Origin: Roseivirga sp. UBA6052
GTDB lineage: Bacteria > Bacteroidota > Bacteroidia > Cytophagales > Cyclobacteriaceae
Reading direction: 5' to 3'
DNA length: 64,000 nucleotides
Assembly (NCBI GenBank): GCA_002427755.1
Contig: DIYO01000003.1
Span: 56,001-120,000, forward strand
Shown here piece by piece: positions 55,429-63,992 of the stretch (within the stretch, counting starts at the first letter, position 1; each line of letters begins with the position of its first letter). The position numbers and the translations under genes are program-made. The notes beneath the pieces were generated by a model. It was not told where the DNA came from. It saw only the letters and a list, made by a program, of their open reading frames with translations, and searched no databases.

Positions 55429-55833
55429 ATGAAAAGAATAATACTTGGTTTGCTAACGGTTTGCATAATGAGCTTTAGCTTCTCATGTGCTTCAACAGAG
55501 AATCAATCGAATAACAATCCAAACCTTAGAAACTTAAAAGATTACTCACAGTATACAAACATGCTTGAAGTACTTCAGAGTGTTGGTCGATTGAGAGTGA
55601 GAGGTGGAAAAGTATTTATGGAAGGGTATAATACCACAAATGCGACAAACGAAGAGCCACTTTATGTGATAGATGGAGTAGTAGTAGGTAATTCTCTTTC
55701 AAACTTAGATAGACTTATACAGCCTGTTCAAGTATCCTCAGTTAGAACTTTAAGAGGCATGCAAGCTTCCTCTAGATATGGAGATCAAGGAAGGTTCGGG
55801 GTTGTATTGATAACTACAATTAACAAGAGGTAA
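55429..55833 (+). CDS. Plug-only lipoprotein (stand-alone TonB-receptor plug domain)
   Basis: A protein of 134 residues with a lipoprotein signal (LLTVCIMSFSFSC). After ~40 residues it reads as the second half of a SusC plug domain: EEPLYVIDGVVVGNSLSNLD, VSSVRTLRGMQASSRYGDQG, FGVVLITT. It stops there without a barrel. A stop after the plug could mean a truncated receptor, but the protein has its own lipid signal and intact start, so it looks like a deliberate small protein. It might gate or decoy the nearby SusC barrel; this is inference. It sits after the SusCD-C terminator. Confidence 0.75.
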   Translation: MKRIILGLLTVCIMSFSFSCASTENQSNNNPNLRNLKDYSQYTNMLEVLQSVGRLRVRGGKVFMEGYNTTNATNEEPLYVIDGVVVGNSLSNLDRLIQPVQVSSVRTLRGMQASSRYGDQGRFGVVLITTINKR

Positions 55834-55866
55834 ACCTCTTGATTTGAACTATAACATTTTTCGAGT

Positions 55867-56832
55867 TTAGAGATAATTGTGTTCTTTGAGATAATGCTGA
55901 ACATAATCTTTAACTCCATTTTCCAATGAAGTAAATTCTTTATCGAAGCCGATTGACCTAAGTTTAGACATGTCTGCTTCGGTAAAGTATTGATACTTAT
56001 CTCTAATGTCTTCAGGAGTATCGATAAAGCTGATTTTTTCTTCTTTACCCAAAGCCTTGAAGGTACTTTTTACCAAGTCTAAGAATGTTCTAGCAGTACC
56101 TGTGCCTAGGTTATATATGCCCGAATCTTTTCTATGATGCATCAGGAAGATGCATACCTCCAAAACATCCTTCACATAAACAAAATCCCTCAATTGCTCC
56201 CCATCTTTATATTTGGGATTGTGAGATCTGAATAACTTCATGCCTTCAGTTTCTTGAATTTGATTAAAAGCATGAAATATTACTGAAGCCATTCTGCCCT
56301 TGTGGTATTCATTAGGGCCATACACATTAAAAAACTTCAAGCCTGCCCAAAAGAAAGGTTTCTCTTCTTGTTCTAAAGCCCATATATCGAATTCATTTTT
56401 GGATTCACCATAGGGGTTTAGCGGCTTTAAATCAGGAATTATTGAATGATCATCTTTATAACCAAGTTCTCCCAAACCATAAGTGGCTGCCGAAGAGGCG
56501 TAGACAAGGGGAATCTGATAGTCAATGCACTGTTGCCAGATACTTTTCGTGTAGTCCGTGTTAAGATCTTTTAATATCTGATAGTCAAATTCTGCAGTAT
56601 CAGTTCTTGCACCAATATGAAAAATGAATTCAATGGATTTTTCATGGTTTTTAATCCATTCTTTAAGTTCATTTCTATTAACAAACTCTTTAATTGACTT
56701 ACCAACCAGATTCTTTTGTTTTTCTGGATTATCGAATAAATCAACTGCAATTATATCCTTAAAGCCTTCTTGATTTAGTCTTGAGATTAAACAACTCCCT
56801 ATAAAACCTGCAGCTCCTGTTACTACTATCAT
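55867..56832 (-). CDS. hldD: ADP-L-glycero-D-manno-heptose-6-epimerase
   Basis: An extended SDR enzyme of 321 residues. It turns ADP-D,D-heptose into ADP-L,D-heptose for the LPS core. The NADP-binding loop is TGAAGFIGS (5-13), the active-site pair is in YGESKNEFD (Tyr-x3-Lys), and AASSAATYGLG-like motif SSAATYG precedes it. NVYGPNEYHKGRMASV is the conserved HldD block after the active site. No other LPS core gene is beside it. It converges with the plug-only gene and diverges from queD. Confidence 0.9.
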   Translation of the reverse strand: MIVVTGAAGFIGSCLISRLNQEGFKDIIAVDLFDNPEKQKNLVGKSIKEFVNRNELKEWIKNHEKSIEFIFHIGARTDTAEFDYQILKDLNTDYTKSIWQQCIDYQIPLVYASSAATYGLGELGYKDDHSIIPDLKPLNPYGESKNEFDIWALEQEEKPFFWAGLKFFNVYGPNEYHKGRMASVIFHAFNQIQETEGMKLFRSHNPKYKDGEQLRDFVYVKDVLEVCIFLMHHRKDSGIYNLGTGTARTFLDLVKSTFKALGKEEKISFIDTPEDIRDKYQYFTEADMSKLRSIGFDKEFTSLENGVKDYVQHYLKEHNYL

Positions 56833-56872
56833 TCTACGATTATCTTAAGCGCTAAATTAAGGAGAAACAGCT

Positions 56873-56880
56873 TATATTTG
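56873..56880 (+). promoter_or_regulatory. -7 promoter element of queD
   Basis: TATATTTG, followed by CAG, lies 19 bases before the queD ATG. No TTG is found at the -33 position. Confidence 0.45.
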
Positions 56881-56899
56881 CAGCGAAATTTTTGAAGGG

Positions 56900-57316
56900 A
56901 TGGTATACGTAAGTCGCAAAGAACATTTTAACGCAGCACATAAGCTTTATAATCCAAATTGGTCTGAAGAAAAGAATGTTGAGATGTTCGGGCCATGTGC
57001 AAATGCCAACTGGCACGGTCACAACTTTGAGTTGATTACCACAGTAAAAGGTGAGCCAGACCCGGAAACAGGATTTGTGGTTGACTTAAAAAAGCTATCC
57101 ACGGTTATCAAAGATGAAGTGATTGAGAAACTAGATCATAAGAACCTTAATCTAGATGTAGATTTCATGGAGGGTAAAATGGCCAGTTGCGAAATTCTTG
57201 TGATTGAAATCTGGAAAATACTAGCACCTAAAGTAAAAGAGATCACCCCAAATGGAGAACTTCACAGTCTCAAACTATATGAGACGCCAAGGAATTTTGT
57301 AGAGTACTTCGGTTAG
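56900..57316 (+). CDS. queD: 6-carboxytetrahydropterin synthase QueD
   Basis: An enzyme of 138 residues of the PTPS/QueD family that makes 6-carboxy-tetrahydropterin from dihydroneopterin triphosphate, one step before QueE. Zinc ligands are His14 (FNAAHKLYN), His39 and His41 (WHGHNFEL). Cys33 in FGPCANANW is the catalytic cysteine and the DHKNLN block follows. The catalytic Cys and the neighbouring queE at 27.6 kb favour QueD over eukaryotic-type pyruvoyl synthase. Confidence 0.92.
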   Translation: MVYVSRKEHFNAAHKLYNPNWSEEKNVEMFGPCANANWHGHNFELITTVKGEPDPETGFVVDLKKLSTVIKDEVIEKLDHKNLNLDVDFMEGKMASCEILVIEIWKILAPKVKEITPNGELHSLKLYETPRNFVEYFG

Positions 57317-57338
57317 AAGATTATAATAAGAGCTAAGA

Positions 57339-58568
57339 TTAAGAAGCTACTTTCAGCTTCTTAAATTTAGATTTCTCGAATTTCTCTCTTGCGTAGTCCC
57401 TGTCTATTTCAAGTGTTTTAGTATCAGGGTCAGATGGCAATTCGAACATGGCATCTGTCATAATGGCTTCACAAATAGAACGTAAGCCTCTTGCACCTAG
57501 CTTGAACTCGAGTGCTTTTTCAACTATGTAATCTAAGGCCTCTTCTGCAAACTTCAACTCAATATCTTCCATACCAAAGAGTTTGGTATACTGTTTAGTC
57601 AAAGCATTTTTAGGCTCAGTAAGAATACTCTTTAGAATTTCTTTGTTGAGAGGATTGAGGTGCGTAACAATAGGCAAACGACCGATCAATTCAGGAATTA
57701 GTCCGTAGTTCTTAAGATCTTGAGCATTAACATACTGATGTAGATTATCTCTGTCAATCTCTTGAGCGGCATTCTTGCTTGAAGCAAATCCTAAAGGTTG
57801 TGTATTTAATCGATTGGCAATGTTCCTTGCTATACCATCAAAAGCCCCACCACAAATAAATAAGATGTTTTCTGTGTTTACAGTAATCATCTTTTGGTCA
57901 GGGTGCTTTCTACCTCCTTGTGGTGGAACATTAACAGCTGTTCCTTCTAATAACTTTAATAAGGCCTGTTGAACCCCTTCTCCACTTACATCTCTAGTAA
58001 TGGAAGGATTATCAGATTTACGAGCGATTTTATCAATCTCGTCAATGTAAATGATACCTCTCTCTGCAGATTCGACTTCATAGTTAGCCGATTGAAGTAG
58101 TCTCGTAAGAATACTCTCAACATCTTCTCCAACGTAACCTGCTTCTGTTAACACAGTAGCATCAGCAATACAAAAAGGAACCTGTAAAATCTTTGCTAGT
58201 GTCTTAGCAATGTAGGTTTTACCGGTTCCTGTTTCTCCAACCATAATAATGTTCGACTTCTCAATTAAGATGTCGTCACTATCATTTTTCTGGATAAGTC
58301 TTTTGTAGTGGTTGTACACCGCTACAGAAATCACGCGCTTGGCTTCATCTTGACCTACAACATATTGGTCAAGGTACTTCTTCATATCGATAGGCTTAAT
58401 CAAATTGAATTTCGGAGAATCCTCAGTAGACTTCGTCTTCATCTCCTCAGAAAGAATTTGATTGGCTTGAGTGATGCAGTGATTACAGATATGGGCATGA
58501 ATACCCGATATCATCAAATCGACATCCTTTTTATTTCTACCACAAAATGAACAAGTAACTTCAGCCAT
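57339..58568 (-). CDS. clpX: ATP-dependent Clp protease ATP-binding subunit ClpX
   Basis: An AAA+ unfoldase of 409 residues, the usual length. The N-terminal zinc domain has Cys6, Cys9, Cys28 and Cys31. Walker A is GETGTGKT, the pore loop is AGYVGEDVE, Walker B is IIYIDEIDKIA, and an IGRLP segment follows. It feeds substrates to ClpP, encoded 6 bases upstream on the same strand. Confidence 0.98.
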   Translation of the reverse strand: MAEVTCSFCGRNKKDVDLMISGIHAHICNHCITQANQILSEEMKTKSTEDSPKFNLIKPIDMKKYLDQYVVGQDEAKRVISVAVYNHYKRLIQKNDSDDILIEKSNIIMVGETGTGKTYIAKTLAKILQVPFCIADATVLTEAGYVGEDVESILTRLLQSANYEVESAERGIIYIDEIDKIARKSDNPSITRDVSGEGVQQALLKLLEGTAVNVPPQGGRKHPDQKMITVNTENILFICGGAFDGIARNIANRLNTQPLGFASSKNAAQEIDRDNLHQYVNAQDLKNYGLIPELIGRLPIVTHLNPLNKEILKSILTEPKNALTKQYTKLFGMEDIELKFAEEALDYIVEKALEFKLGARGLRSICEAIMTDAMFELPSDPDTKTLEIDRDYAREKFEKSKFKKLKVAS

Positions 58569-58574
58569 TATCGC

Positions 58575-59243
58575 TTATTTTCTTTCGAGCACCTCGTCAA
58601 TTAGGCCGTACTCTTTTGCCTCAGCCGATCTCATCCAGTAATCCCTGTCAGAATCAGCTTCTATCTTCTCATACGTTTGTCCTGTATGTTTAGCCAAGAT
58701 TTCGTACAAGTCTTTTCTTAATTCTTGCATTTGTTTCAAGGTAATTTCCATATCCCTTGATTGTCCTTGCATGCCACCACTTGGTTGGTGAATCATTATT
58801 CTAGAGTGAGGAAGCGCAGCTCTCTGCCCTTCAGACCCTGCACACATAAGTACAGCACCCATTGAAGCTGCCATTCCAGTACAAATAGTAGCCACATTCG
58901 GTCTCACAAATTGCATAGTATCATACATGCCTAAACCGGCATATACAGAACCACCAGGACTATTGATATACATAGTAATATCTCTAGTTGGGTCAGCAGA
59001 TTCTAAGAATAATAATTGTGCTGTAATGATATTGGCGATCTGATCATCAATACCCATTCCAAGGAATATGATACGATCAGAGATCAATCTTGTAAATACA
59101 TCGATTGCTCTAAAGTTTCCGGGTCTTTCCTCAATTACATACTGAGTCATATTTTGGAACATCTTTGAGTAATCATCAACTTCAGTTCCTGTTAATGCTG
59201 TGTTGTTTACAGCGAACTTTCTGAATTCGTTATTATCAATCAT
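58575..59243 (-). CDS. clpP: ATP-dependent Clp protease proteolytic subunit ClpP
   Basis: A serine protease of 222 residues. The catalytic Ser is residue 127 (GMAASMGAVL) and His is 152 (SRIMIHQPSGG), with the Asp in SDRDYWMRS. INSPGGSVYAGLGMYD lines the substrate channel. The N-terminus is about 20 residues longer than in E. coli, as a propeptide would be. It is transcribed from its own likely promoter after the tig terminator and is followed by clpX. Confidence 0.98.
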   Translation of the reverse strand: MIDNNEFRKFAVNNTALTGTEVDDYSKMFQNMTQYVIEERPGNFRAIDVFTRLISDRIIFLGMGIDDQIANIITAQLLFLESADPTRDITMYINSPGGSVYAGLGMYDTMQFVRPNVATICTGMAASMGAVLMCAGSEGQRAALPHSRIMIHQPSGGMQGQSRDMEITLKQMQELRKDLYEILAKHTGQTYEKIEADSDRDYWMRSAEAKEYGLIDEVLERK

Positions 59244-59266
59244 TCGTTTTTATAACGTTTACTAGA

Positions 59267-59274
59267 CAAAATTA
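59267..59274 (-). promoter_or_regulatory. -7 promoter element of clpP-clpX
   Basis: On the - strand TAATTTTG lies directly behind the tig terminator stem and 23 bases before the clpP ATG. The -33 position falls in the terminator hairpin and shows no TTG. Confidence 0.4.
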
Positions 59275-59302
59275 AAAAAAAAGCCCTTCTAATGAAGGAC
59301 TT
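59270..59302 (-). terminator. Terminator of tig
   Basis: A 9-bp stem with one wobble (59294-59302 with 59281-59289 on the - strand) is followed by a run of nine T. Confidence 0.85.
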
Positions 59303-59336
59303 TCGTATAACATCTAATTCTATCAAGTGGTTCTAA

Positions 59337-60662
59337 TTAAGCTTCAACTATTTCTTTGAACTTATCTAGACTTACTTTTTTAGACTTAATCTCTACTTTT
59401 TCTTTAATAAAGCTCAACACTTTCTCTTGCTGAACTTGCTCTGCCATATTCATGTAGTTCTTTCCTTCATCACCCTGTAAGTAATTATCTACAAAGGCAT
59501 CCATCTGGTCAGCCATTTGGCCAAGTCCTGATCCCATAAACTGAGCAGCAATCATCTTCCTTGCAGCTTCTTTAATCTCATCATGCTCAGGCTTAATCTC
59601 ATTTTCTTTAGAGATTTTGCCAGAGATCAAGTTCCATCTTAGTTGATCAGCATAGATATCGTATTCCTTCTCAATGTCAGCATCACTCACTTTGCCTTCA
59701 CTAGAAACTTTAAGCCAGTCTTTCAAGAATGAATCAGGAAGTGCAATGCTTGTCTTAGCGATTAATTGATCCTGAATGGTCTTATTCAACCAAGCACCAG
59801 TTTCTCTAACATAGTTCTCACTGATGGTTTCGTTGATTTTAGCTCTAAATTCTTCTTCGCTTTTCACTGTTTCCGGACCGAAGGTTTGATCGAACAGCTC
59901 TTGATTGATTTCAGCAGCCTCTTTTCTGTTTACATTCTTAACTTCAAAAACGAAGTTCATGTCCATGCCTTCTAACTCATCCTCAGTTTTACCTAATTGA
60001 GCGGCTTGCTTGCTAGCCTCTTTGTATAGCTTAGAAAGATCTACTTTAATCTCAGCACCTTTAGACTTGCCAATGAATTTCTTGGCGTTTGTCTTGTTAA
60101 GGTCATTCAAGTCAACTGTGGTATCGTGAGAGTAATCATCTTGTTTGAATGAACCAAAGATGATATCACCTTCTTCACTTTTCTCAGGATTGGTCATTTT
60201 ACCGAACTGATTTCTTACGTTATCAATTGTTTCATTAATAACATCATCATTCACTTCGATTTCGTATTCAGTAACTTTTACCTTTTTTGTAAGGTCAAGT
60301 TTGAATTCTTCAACCATTCCAATGTTGTATTCAAATTCAAAGTCTTTCTGGTTATCCCAATCTACAGACTCAATTTGCTGTTGGTTAGGAAGTGGCTCAC
60401 CTAAAATTTGAATCTCATTCTCTCGAATGTAGTCTTGTAACGCATGGGCTACAATATGATTGATCTCGTCAACTAAGATGGACTTACCATACATTTTCTG
60501 AACAAGGCTCTTTGGAACCTTACCCTGACGGAAACCTTTGATCTGAGCCTTCTTGCTATAATCTTTGATTTTTTCGTCTACCTTCGATTGATAATCAGCC
60601 TCGTTTAATTTAATTTTAATTGAACCGAGGTTTGATTCTTTCTTGTCTAAAGTGATATCCAA
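59337..60662 (-). CDS. tig: Trigger factor (ribosome-associated chaperone)
   Basis: A protein of 441 residues. The N-terminal ribosome-binding domain contains KGFRQGKVPKSLVQKMYG, matching the GFRxGxxP signature that docks on ribosomal protein L23. The middle FKBP-like region (about 150-245) is divergent. The C-terminal helical part carries the chaperone arms (KMIAAQFMGSGLGQMADQMD). It lies upstream of clpP-clpX on the same strand, the common bacterial order, but a terminator separates them. Confidence 0.95.
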   Translation of the reverse strand: MDITLDKKESNLGSIKIKLNEADYQSKVDEKIKDYSKKAQIKGFRQGKVPKSLVQKMYGKSILVDEINHIVAHALQDYIRENEIQILGEPLPNQQQIESVDWDNQKDFEFEYNIGMVEEFKLDLTKKVKVTEYEIEVNDDVINETIDNVRNQFGKMTNPEKSEEGDIIFGSFKQDDYSHDTTVDLNDLNKTNAKKFIGKSKGAEIKVDLSKLYKEASKQAAQLGKTEDELEGMDMNFVFEVKNVNRKEAAEINQELFDQTFGPETVKSEEEFRAKINETISENYVRETGAWLNKTIQDQLIAKTSIALPDSFLKDWLKVSSEGKVSDADIEKEYDIYADQLRWNLISGKISKENEIKPEHDEIKEAARKMIAAQFMGSGLGQMADQMDAFVDNYLQGDEGKNYMNMAEQVQQEKVLSFIKEKVEIKSKKVSLDKFKEIVEA

Positions 60663-60683
60663 TTTTCCACAGTTTAGTGTAAT

Positions 60684-60717
60684 AAATAAAAACCCTCAAA
60701 TCTTTCGACTGAGGGTT
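60684..60717 (-). terminator. Terminator of tRNA-Leu(TAG)
   Basis: On the - strand an 8-bp perfect stem (60710-60717 with 60691-60698) is followed by a T-rich tract. It lies between the tRNA 3' end and the tig start. Confidence 0.85.
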
Positions 60718-60724
60718 CATTTAG

Positions 60725-60806
60725 TGCGGATGGAGGGACTCGAACCCCCATGCCCTGAGGCGCTAGATCCTAAGTCTAGTGCGTCTACCAATTTCGCCAC
60801 ATCCGC
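60725..60806 (-). tRNA. tRNA-Leu (anticodon TAG)
   Basis: Class II tRNA of 82 nt on the - strand. The acceptor GCGGATG (60806-60800) pairs with CATCCGC (60732-60726), with discriminator A at 60725 and no encoded CCA. The anticodon loop CTTAGGA (60774-60768) puts TAG at 60772-60770, reading CUN Leu codons. The long variable arm, D-loop GGTAGACGC and T-loop GTTCGAGTC are standard. Confidence 0.95.
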
Positions 60807-60827
60807 TGGCGTCTTTAAAACGGATTG

Positions 60828-60857
60828 CAAAGGTAAAATGATTTCTTTCTAAATCAA
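60828..60857 (-). promoter_or_regulatory. Promoter of tRNA-Leu(TAG)
   Basis: On the - strand TTG (60857-60855), a 19-base spacer and TACCTTTG (60835-60828), then CA. It is the same layout as for tRNA-Leu(GAG). Confidence 0.7.
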
Positions 60858-60917
60858 TATGGTAATCAACAATTTTTTTCAGTTCGTGTTCTTTAAAAAC
60901 CTGCCTAATTTTACGAT

Positions 60918-63140
60918 ATGATAGCGGTCGATCTGGAAGAAGAGAGAAAAGAAATAATTAGGCGTTACAGACGCTTATTAAGAAAGGCAAAACCTTTCTT
61001 AAAAGACGATGATGCCAAGCAAATCAAGAAGGCATTCAACACTTCTTTAGAAGCGCACAAAGAGATGCGCAGAAAATCTGGAGAGCCTTACATCTATCAC
61101 CCGCTGGCTGTAGCAGAGATCTGTGTGGAAGAAATAGGGCTAGGTACTACCTCTATAATATCTGCTTTATTACACGATGTGGTTGAAGATACGGAGATCG
61201 AACTTGATGAAATTGAGCAGGACTTTGGTCCTAAGGTGGCTAAGATTATTGATGGGCTAACAAAAATCTCAGGAGTATTTGACCATGGAAGTTCTCAACA
61301 AGCTGAGAATTTTAGAAAGATGCTGCTTACGCTATCGGAAGATGTAAGAGTAATTTTAGTAAAGCTAGCAGACAGACTCCATAACATGAGGACTCTAGGC
61401 AGCATGCCCAGGCACAAGCAGCTCAAGATTATCTCAGAAACAATTTATCTCTATGCTCCTCTGGCCCATAGGCTAGGTTTATATGCGATCAAGTCTGAGC
61501 TAGAAGACCTCTGGCTAAAATATTCCGAACCGGAAGTTTACAAAGCCATTGTAGACAAGATTGCTGAAAGTAAGGCTTCTCGCTCTAGATTCATTAGGAG
61601 TTTTATGAGTCCTATTCTTGATGAAGTAGTGAAAACTGGACTTAAGTTCGAAGTCAAAGGAAGGCCTAAATCCATTCATTCCATTTGGAGTAAAATGAAA
61701 AAACAAGACATCCCCTTTGAGGAAGTCTATGACTTGTTTGCCGTTAGAATCATAATTGACTCGCCTTTCGAAATGGAGAAATCTGCTTGCTGGCAAGTTT
61801 ATTCTATAGTTACGGATTTCTATACACCAAACCCCGATCGACTTAGAGATTGGGTGAGTACACCAAAAGCCAATGGCTATGAATCCTTGCATACCACAGT
61901 TATGAGCCGAACAGGTAAATGGGTGGAAGTACAGATTCGTACCAAGCGAATGAATGAGATTGCCGAGAAAGGATATGCCGCTCATTGGAAGTATAAAGAT
62001 GGTAAAGCAGGTACTCATGAGTCAGGTCTGGAAATGTGGATTGAGAAAGTTCGAGATATGCTCGAGCAGAATGATACTAATGCAATTGAATTTGTAGATG
62101 ATTTTAGAGCGAATCTTTTTAATGAGGAAGTCTTTGTCTTCACTCCAAAGGGAGATTTAAAGATTCTACCCAGCGGTGCAACATCTTTAGACTTTGCATT
62201 TGACATTCATACCGAGGTGGGAGCCAAATGTCTCGGTGCTAAAGTGAATAACAAATTGGTTCCTTTAAATTACGTCCTTCGTAACGGAGATCAGATAGAA
62301 ATACTTACTTCTTCAAAGCAAAGGCCAAATGAAGATTGGCTCCGGTTCGTGGCTACTTCTAAGGCGCGTTCAAAAATTAAGGATACGCTAAAAGAAGAAA
62401 AGAAGAAAGCCGCTGCTGATGGTAAAGAGATAGTTCAGCGTAAGCTCAAACAAATGAAGATGCCATTCGATAGTGATGTGGCAAATCAGCTGAGAGCATA
62501 CTTTGAGGAGAAGACCGTTACAGATTTCTATTACAAGGTGGGCAAGGGCATAATTGACGCCACCAAAATCAAGAACTTTAAAGAGTTCAAAACCGATAGA
62601 GTAAAGAGCACAAGGCCTAAAACCAAAGCCCCCGATTACACGGACGATTTTAGTCAGGTAGACAAACTTGATAAAGATATTCTGCTAATAGGAGAGGACA
62701 TGGATGTATTGGATTACAAGTTTGCCAAATGCTGTAGCCCAATTCCCGGAGACGATGTTTTTGGTTTTGTCACGGTAAATGAGGGAATTAAGATTCACAG
62801 AACAACTTGCCCAAATGCACCGGAACTACTTTCCAATCATGGCAATAGAATTGTAAAGGCGAAGTGGCTTTCCGAACAAAGAAATGCCTTCCTTGCAAGT
62901 CTTAGAATTATCGGAACGGATAGAGTAGGTTTAATGAGAGATGTCACAGATATAATCTCTAATGAATTAAAGGTGAACATGAGGTCCATTAGTATTGATA
63001 CCGAGACTGGAATCTTTGATGGCCATATTCGCTTATATATAAATAATACCAGTCATTTGGATCAGCTCATCCATAAACTAGAAAAGGTAGATGGTGTAAT
63101 GCGAGTTACTAGATTTGAATCCCCAGACGGTAATAACTGA
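60918..63140 (+). CDS. RelA/SpoT-family (p)ppGpp synthetase/hydrolase
   Basis: A protein of 740 residues that makes and degrades the alarmone (p)ppGpp. An HD hydrolase domain is at about 45-200 with His61 (YIYHPLAVAE) and His86-Asp87 (LLHDVVEDTE). The synthetase domain at about 240-360 has YDLFAVRIII and ANGYESLHTTV. A TGS domain lies at about 390-455 (VFVFTPKGDLKILPSGATSLDFAF), a zinc-finger-like segment FAKCCSPIPGDDVFGF is near 605, and an ACT domain closes the protein (RIIGTDRVGLMRDVTDIIS). Intact HD residues support a bifunctional enzyme. It is upstream of a Fur-family gene. Confidence 0.95.
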   Translation: MIAVDLEEERKEIIRRYRRLLRKAKPFLKDDDAKQIKKAFNTSLEAHKEMRRKSGEPYIYHPLAVAEICVEEIGLGTTSIISALLHDVVEDTEIELDEIEQDFGPKVAKIIDGLTKISGVFDHGSSQQAENFRKMLLTLSEDVRVILVKLADRLHNMRTLGSMPRHKQLKIISETIYLYAPLAHRLGLYAIKSELEDLWLKYSEPEVYKAIVDKIAESKASRSRFIRSFMSPILDEVVKTGLKFEVKGRPKSIHSIWSKMKKQDIPFEEVYDLFAVRIIIDSPFEMEKSACWQVYSIVTDFYTPNPDRLRDWVSTPKANGYESLHTTVMSRTGKWVEVQIRTKRMNEIAEKGYAAHWKYKDGKAGTHESGLEMWIEKVRDMLEQNDTNAIEFVDDFRANLFNEEVFVFTPKGDLKILPSGATSLDFAFDIHTEVGAKCLGAKVNNKLVPLNYVLRNGDQIEILTSSKQRPNEDWLRFVATSKARSKIKDTLKEEKKKAAADGKEIVQRKLKQMKMPFDSDVANQLRAYFEEKTVTDFYYKVGKGIIDATKIKNFKEFKTDRVKSTRPKTKAPDYTDDFSQVDKLDKDILLIGEDMDVLDYKFAKCCSPIPGDDVFGFVTVNEGIKIHRTTCPNAPELLSNHGNRIVKAKWLSEQRNAFLASLRIIGTDRVGLMRDVTDIISNELKVNMRSISIDTETGIFDGHIRLYINNTSHLDQLIHKLEKVDGVMRVTRFESPDGNN

Positions 63141-63154
63141 TTTCGAAAGAATCT

Positions 63155-63162
63155 TATATTTG
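63155..63162 (+). promoter_or_regulatory. -7 promoter element of the Fur-family gene
   Basis: TATATTTG, followed by CA, lies 17 bases before the start codon. Confidence 0.45.
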
Positions 63163-63179
63163 CATCCTAATCTGAGCTA

Positions 63180-63635
63180 ATGTCGTTCAATCCAGAAATT
63201 TTTGAAGAGGTAAAACAAATTTTCACTGCTTATTTAGAAAAGAAGGCGCTGAGAAAAACACCTGAGCGTTTTGCTATTCTAGAAGAGATTTATTCTAGAA
63301 CAGGTCATTTCGATGTAGAGTCACTTTACATAAGCATGAAGAATAAAAACTACCGGGTTTCAAGGGCTACGGTTTATAATACATTAGACCTACTTGTAGA
63401 ATGTGATCTGGTAACCAAGCACCAGTTTGGTAAGAATATGGCTCAATACGAAAAGTCATTCGGCCGTAAACAACATGATCATATACTTATGGTCGACTCA
63501 ACTGAGGTTATGGAGTTTTGCGACCCGAGAATTCAGAACATCAAAAATACCTTAGAAGAGATGTTCGACATTGATATTATGCATCACACACTTTACTTCT
63601 TTGCAAAGAAGAAGAATGGTTCAACAGAAGATTAA
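63180..63635 (+). CDS. Fur-family transcriptional regulator lacking the first CxxC
   Basis: A protein of 151 residues with a winged-helix DNA-binding domain (about 20-85; recognition helix YRVSRATVYNTLDLLV) and a Fur dimerisation domain. Metal-site His residues remain (HFDVE at 43, QHDHI at 99 and 101, MHH at 135-136). Where Fur proteins usually have CxxC after HDH, this one has Met104 and Ser107, so the structural zinc site is missing. That makes Fur, PerR or Zur assignment uncertain. The following STAS gene starts 9 bases downstream. Confidence 0.9.
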   Translation: MSFNPEIFEEVKQIFTAYLEKKALRKTPERFAILEEIYSRTGHFDVESLYISMKNKNYRVSRATVYNTLDLLVECDLVTKHQFGKNMAQYEKSFGRKQHDHILMVDSTEVMEFCDPRIQNIKNTLEEMFDIDIMHHTLYFFAKKKNGSTED

Positions 63636-63644
63636 TAGCTGATC

Positions 63645-63992
63645 ATGGCAATGACTTTTACTTCAAAAATTAGTGATGGAGTCCTTCACTTTTCATTCGA
63701 TGGTAATCTTATTGGAGAAGATGTAGGCTCTTCCATAATCGAAAAGGCCAATCAGGCAGTTGCGGAAGATGTATTCCACTGTATTATAGATATTAATAAA
63801 GTCAAATACATAAACAGTAGCGGAATTGGGGTTTTGATTACTCTACTTACAAAATTCCGCAACAAAGAGGGAGAGGTTATCATCGTTAACCCTTCTGAAC
63901 ATGTTAAAAAGCTGTTAATCATAACCAAGCTTTCGGCAATCTTTAAGATGTCTGATAGTTTAGAAGAAGCAATTCAAGAAATTAAATCATAA
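63645..63992 (+). CDS. STAS-domain protein (anti-sigma factor antagonist-like)
   Basis: A protein of 115 residues consisting of one STAS domain. The phosphorylatable Ser of SpoIIAA-type antagonists is in INSSGIGVL (Ser59 by position). The N-terminal strand pattern (GVLHFSFDGNLIGED) and the C-terminal helix (LEEAIQEIK) are typical. It would bind an anti-sigma kinase or a regulatory partner; no such gene is visible before the window ends. It is probably co-transcribed with the Fur-family gene. Confidence 0.88.
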   Translation: MAMTFTSKISDGVLHFSFDGNLIGEDVGSSIIEKANQAVAEDVFHCIIDINKVKYINSSGIGVLITLLTKFRNKEGEVIIVNPSEHVKKLLIITKLSAIFKMSDSLEEAIQEIKS

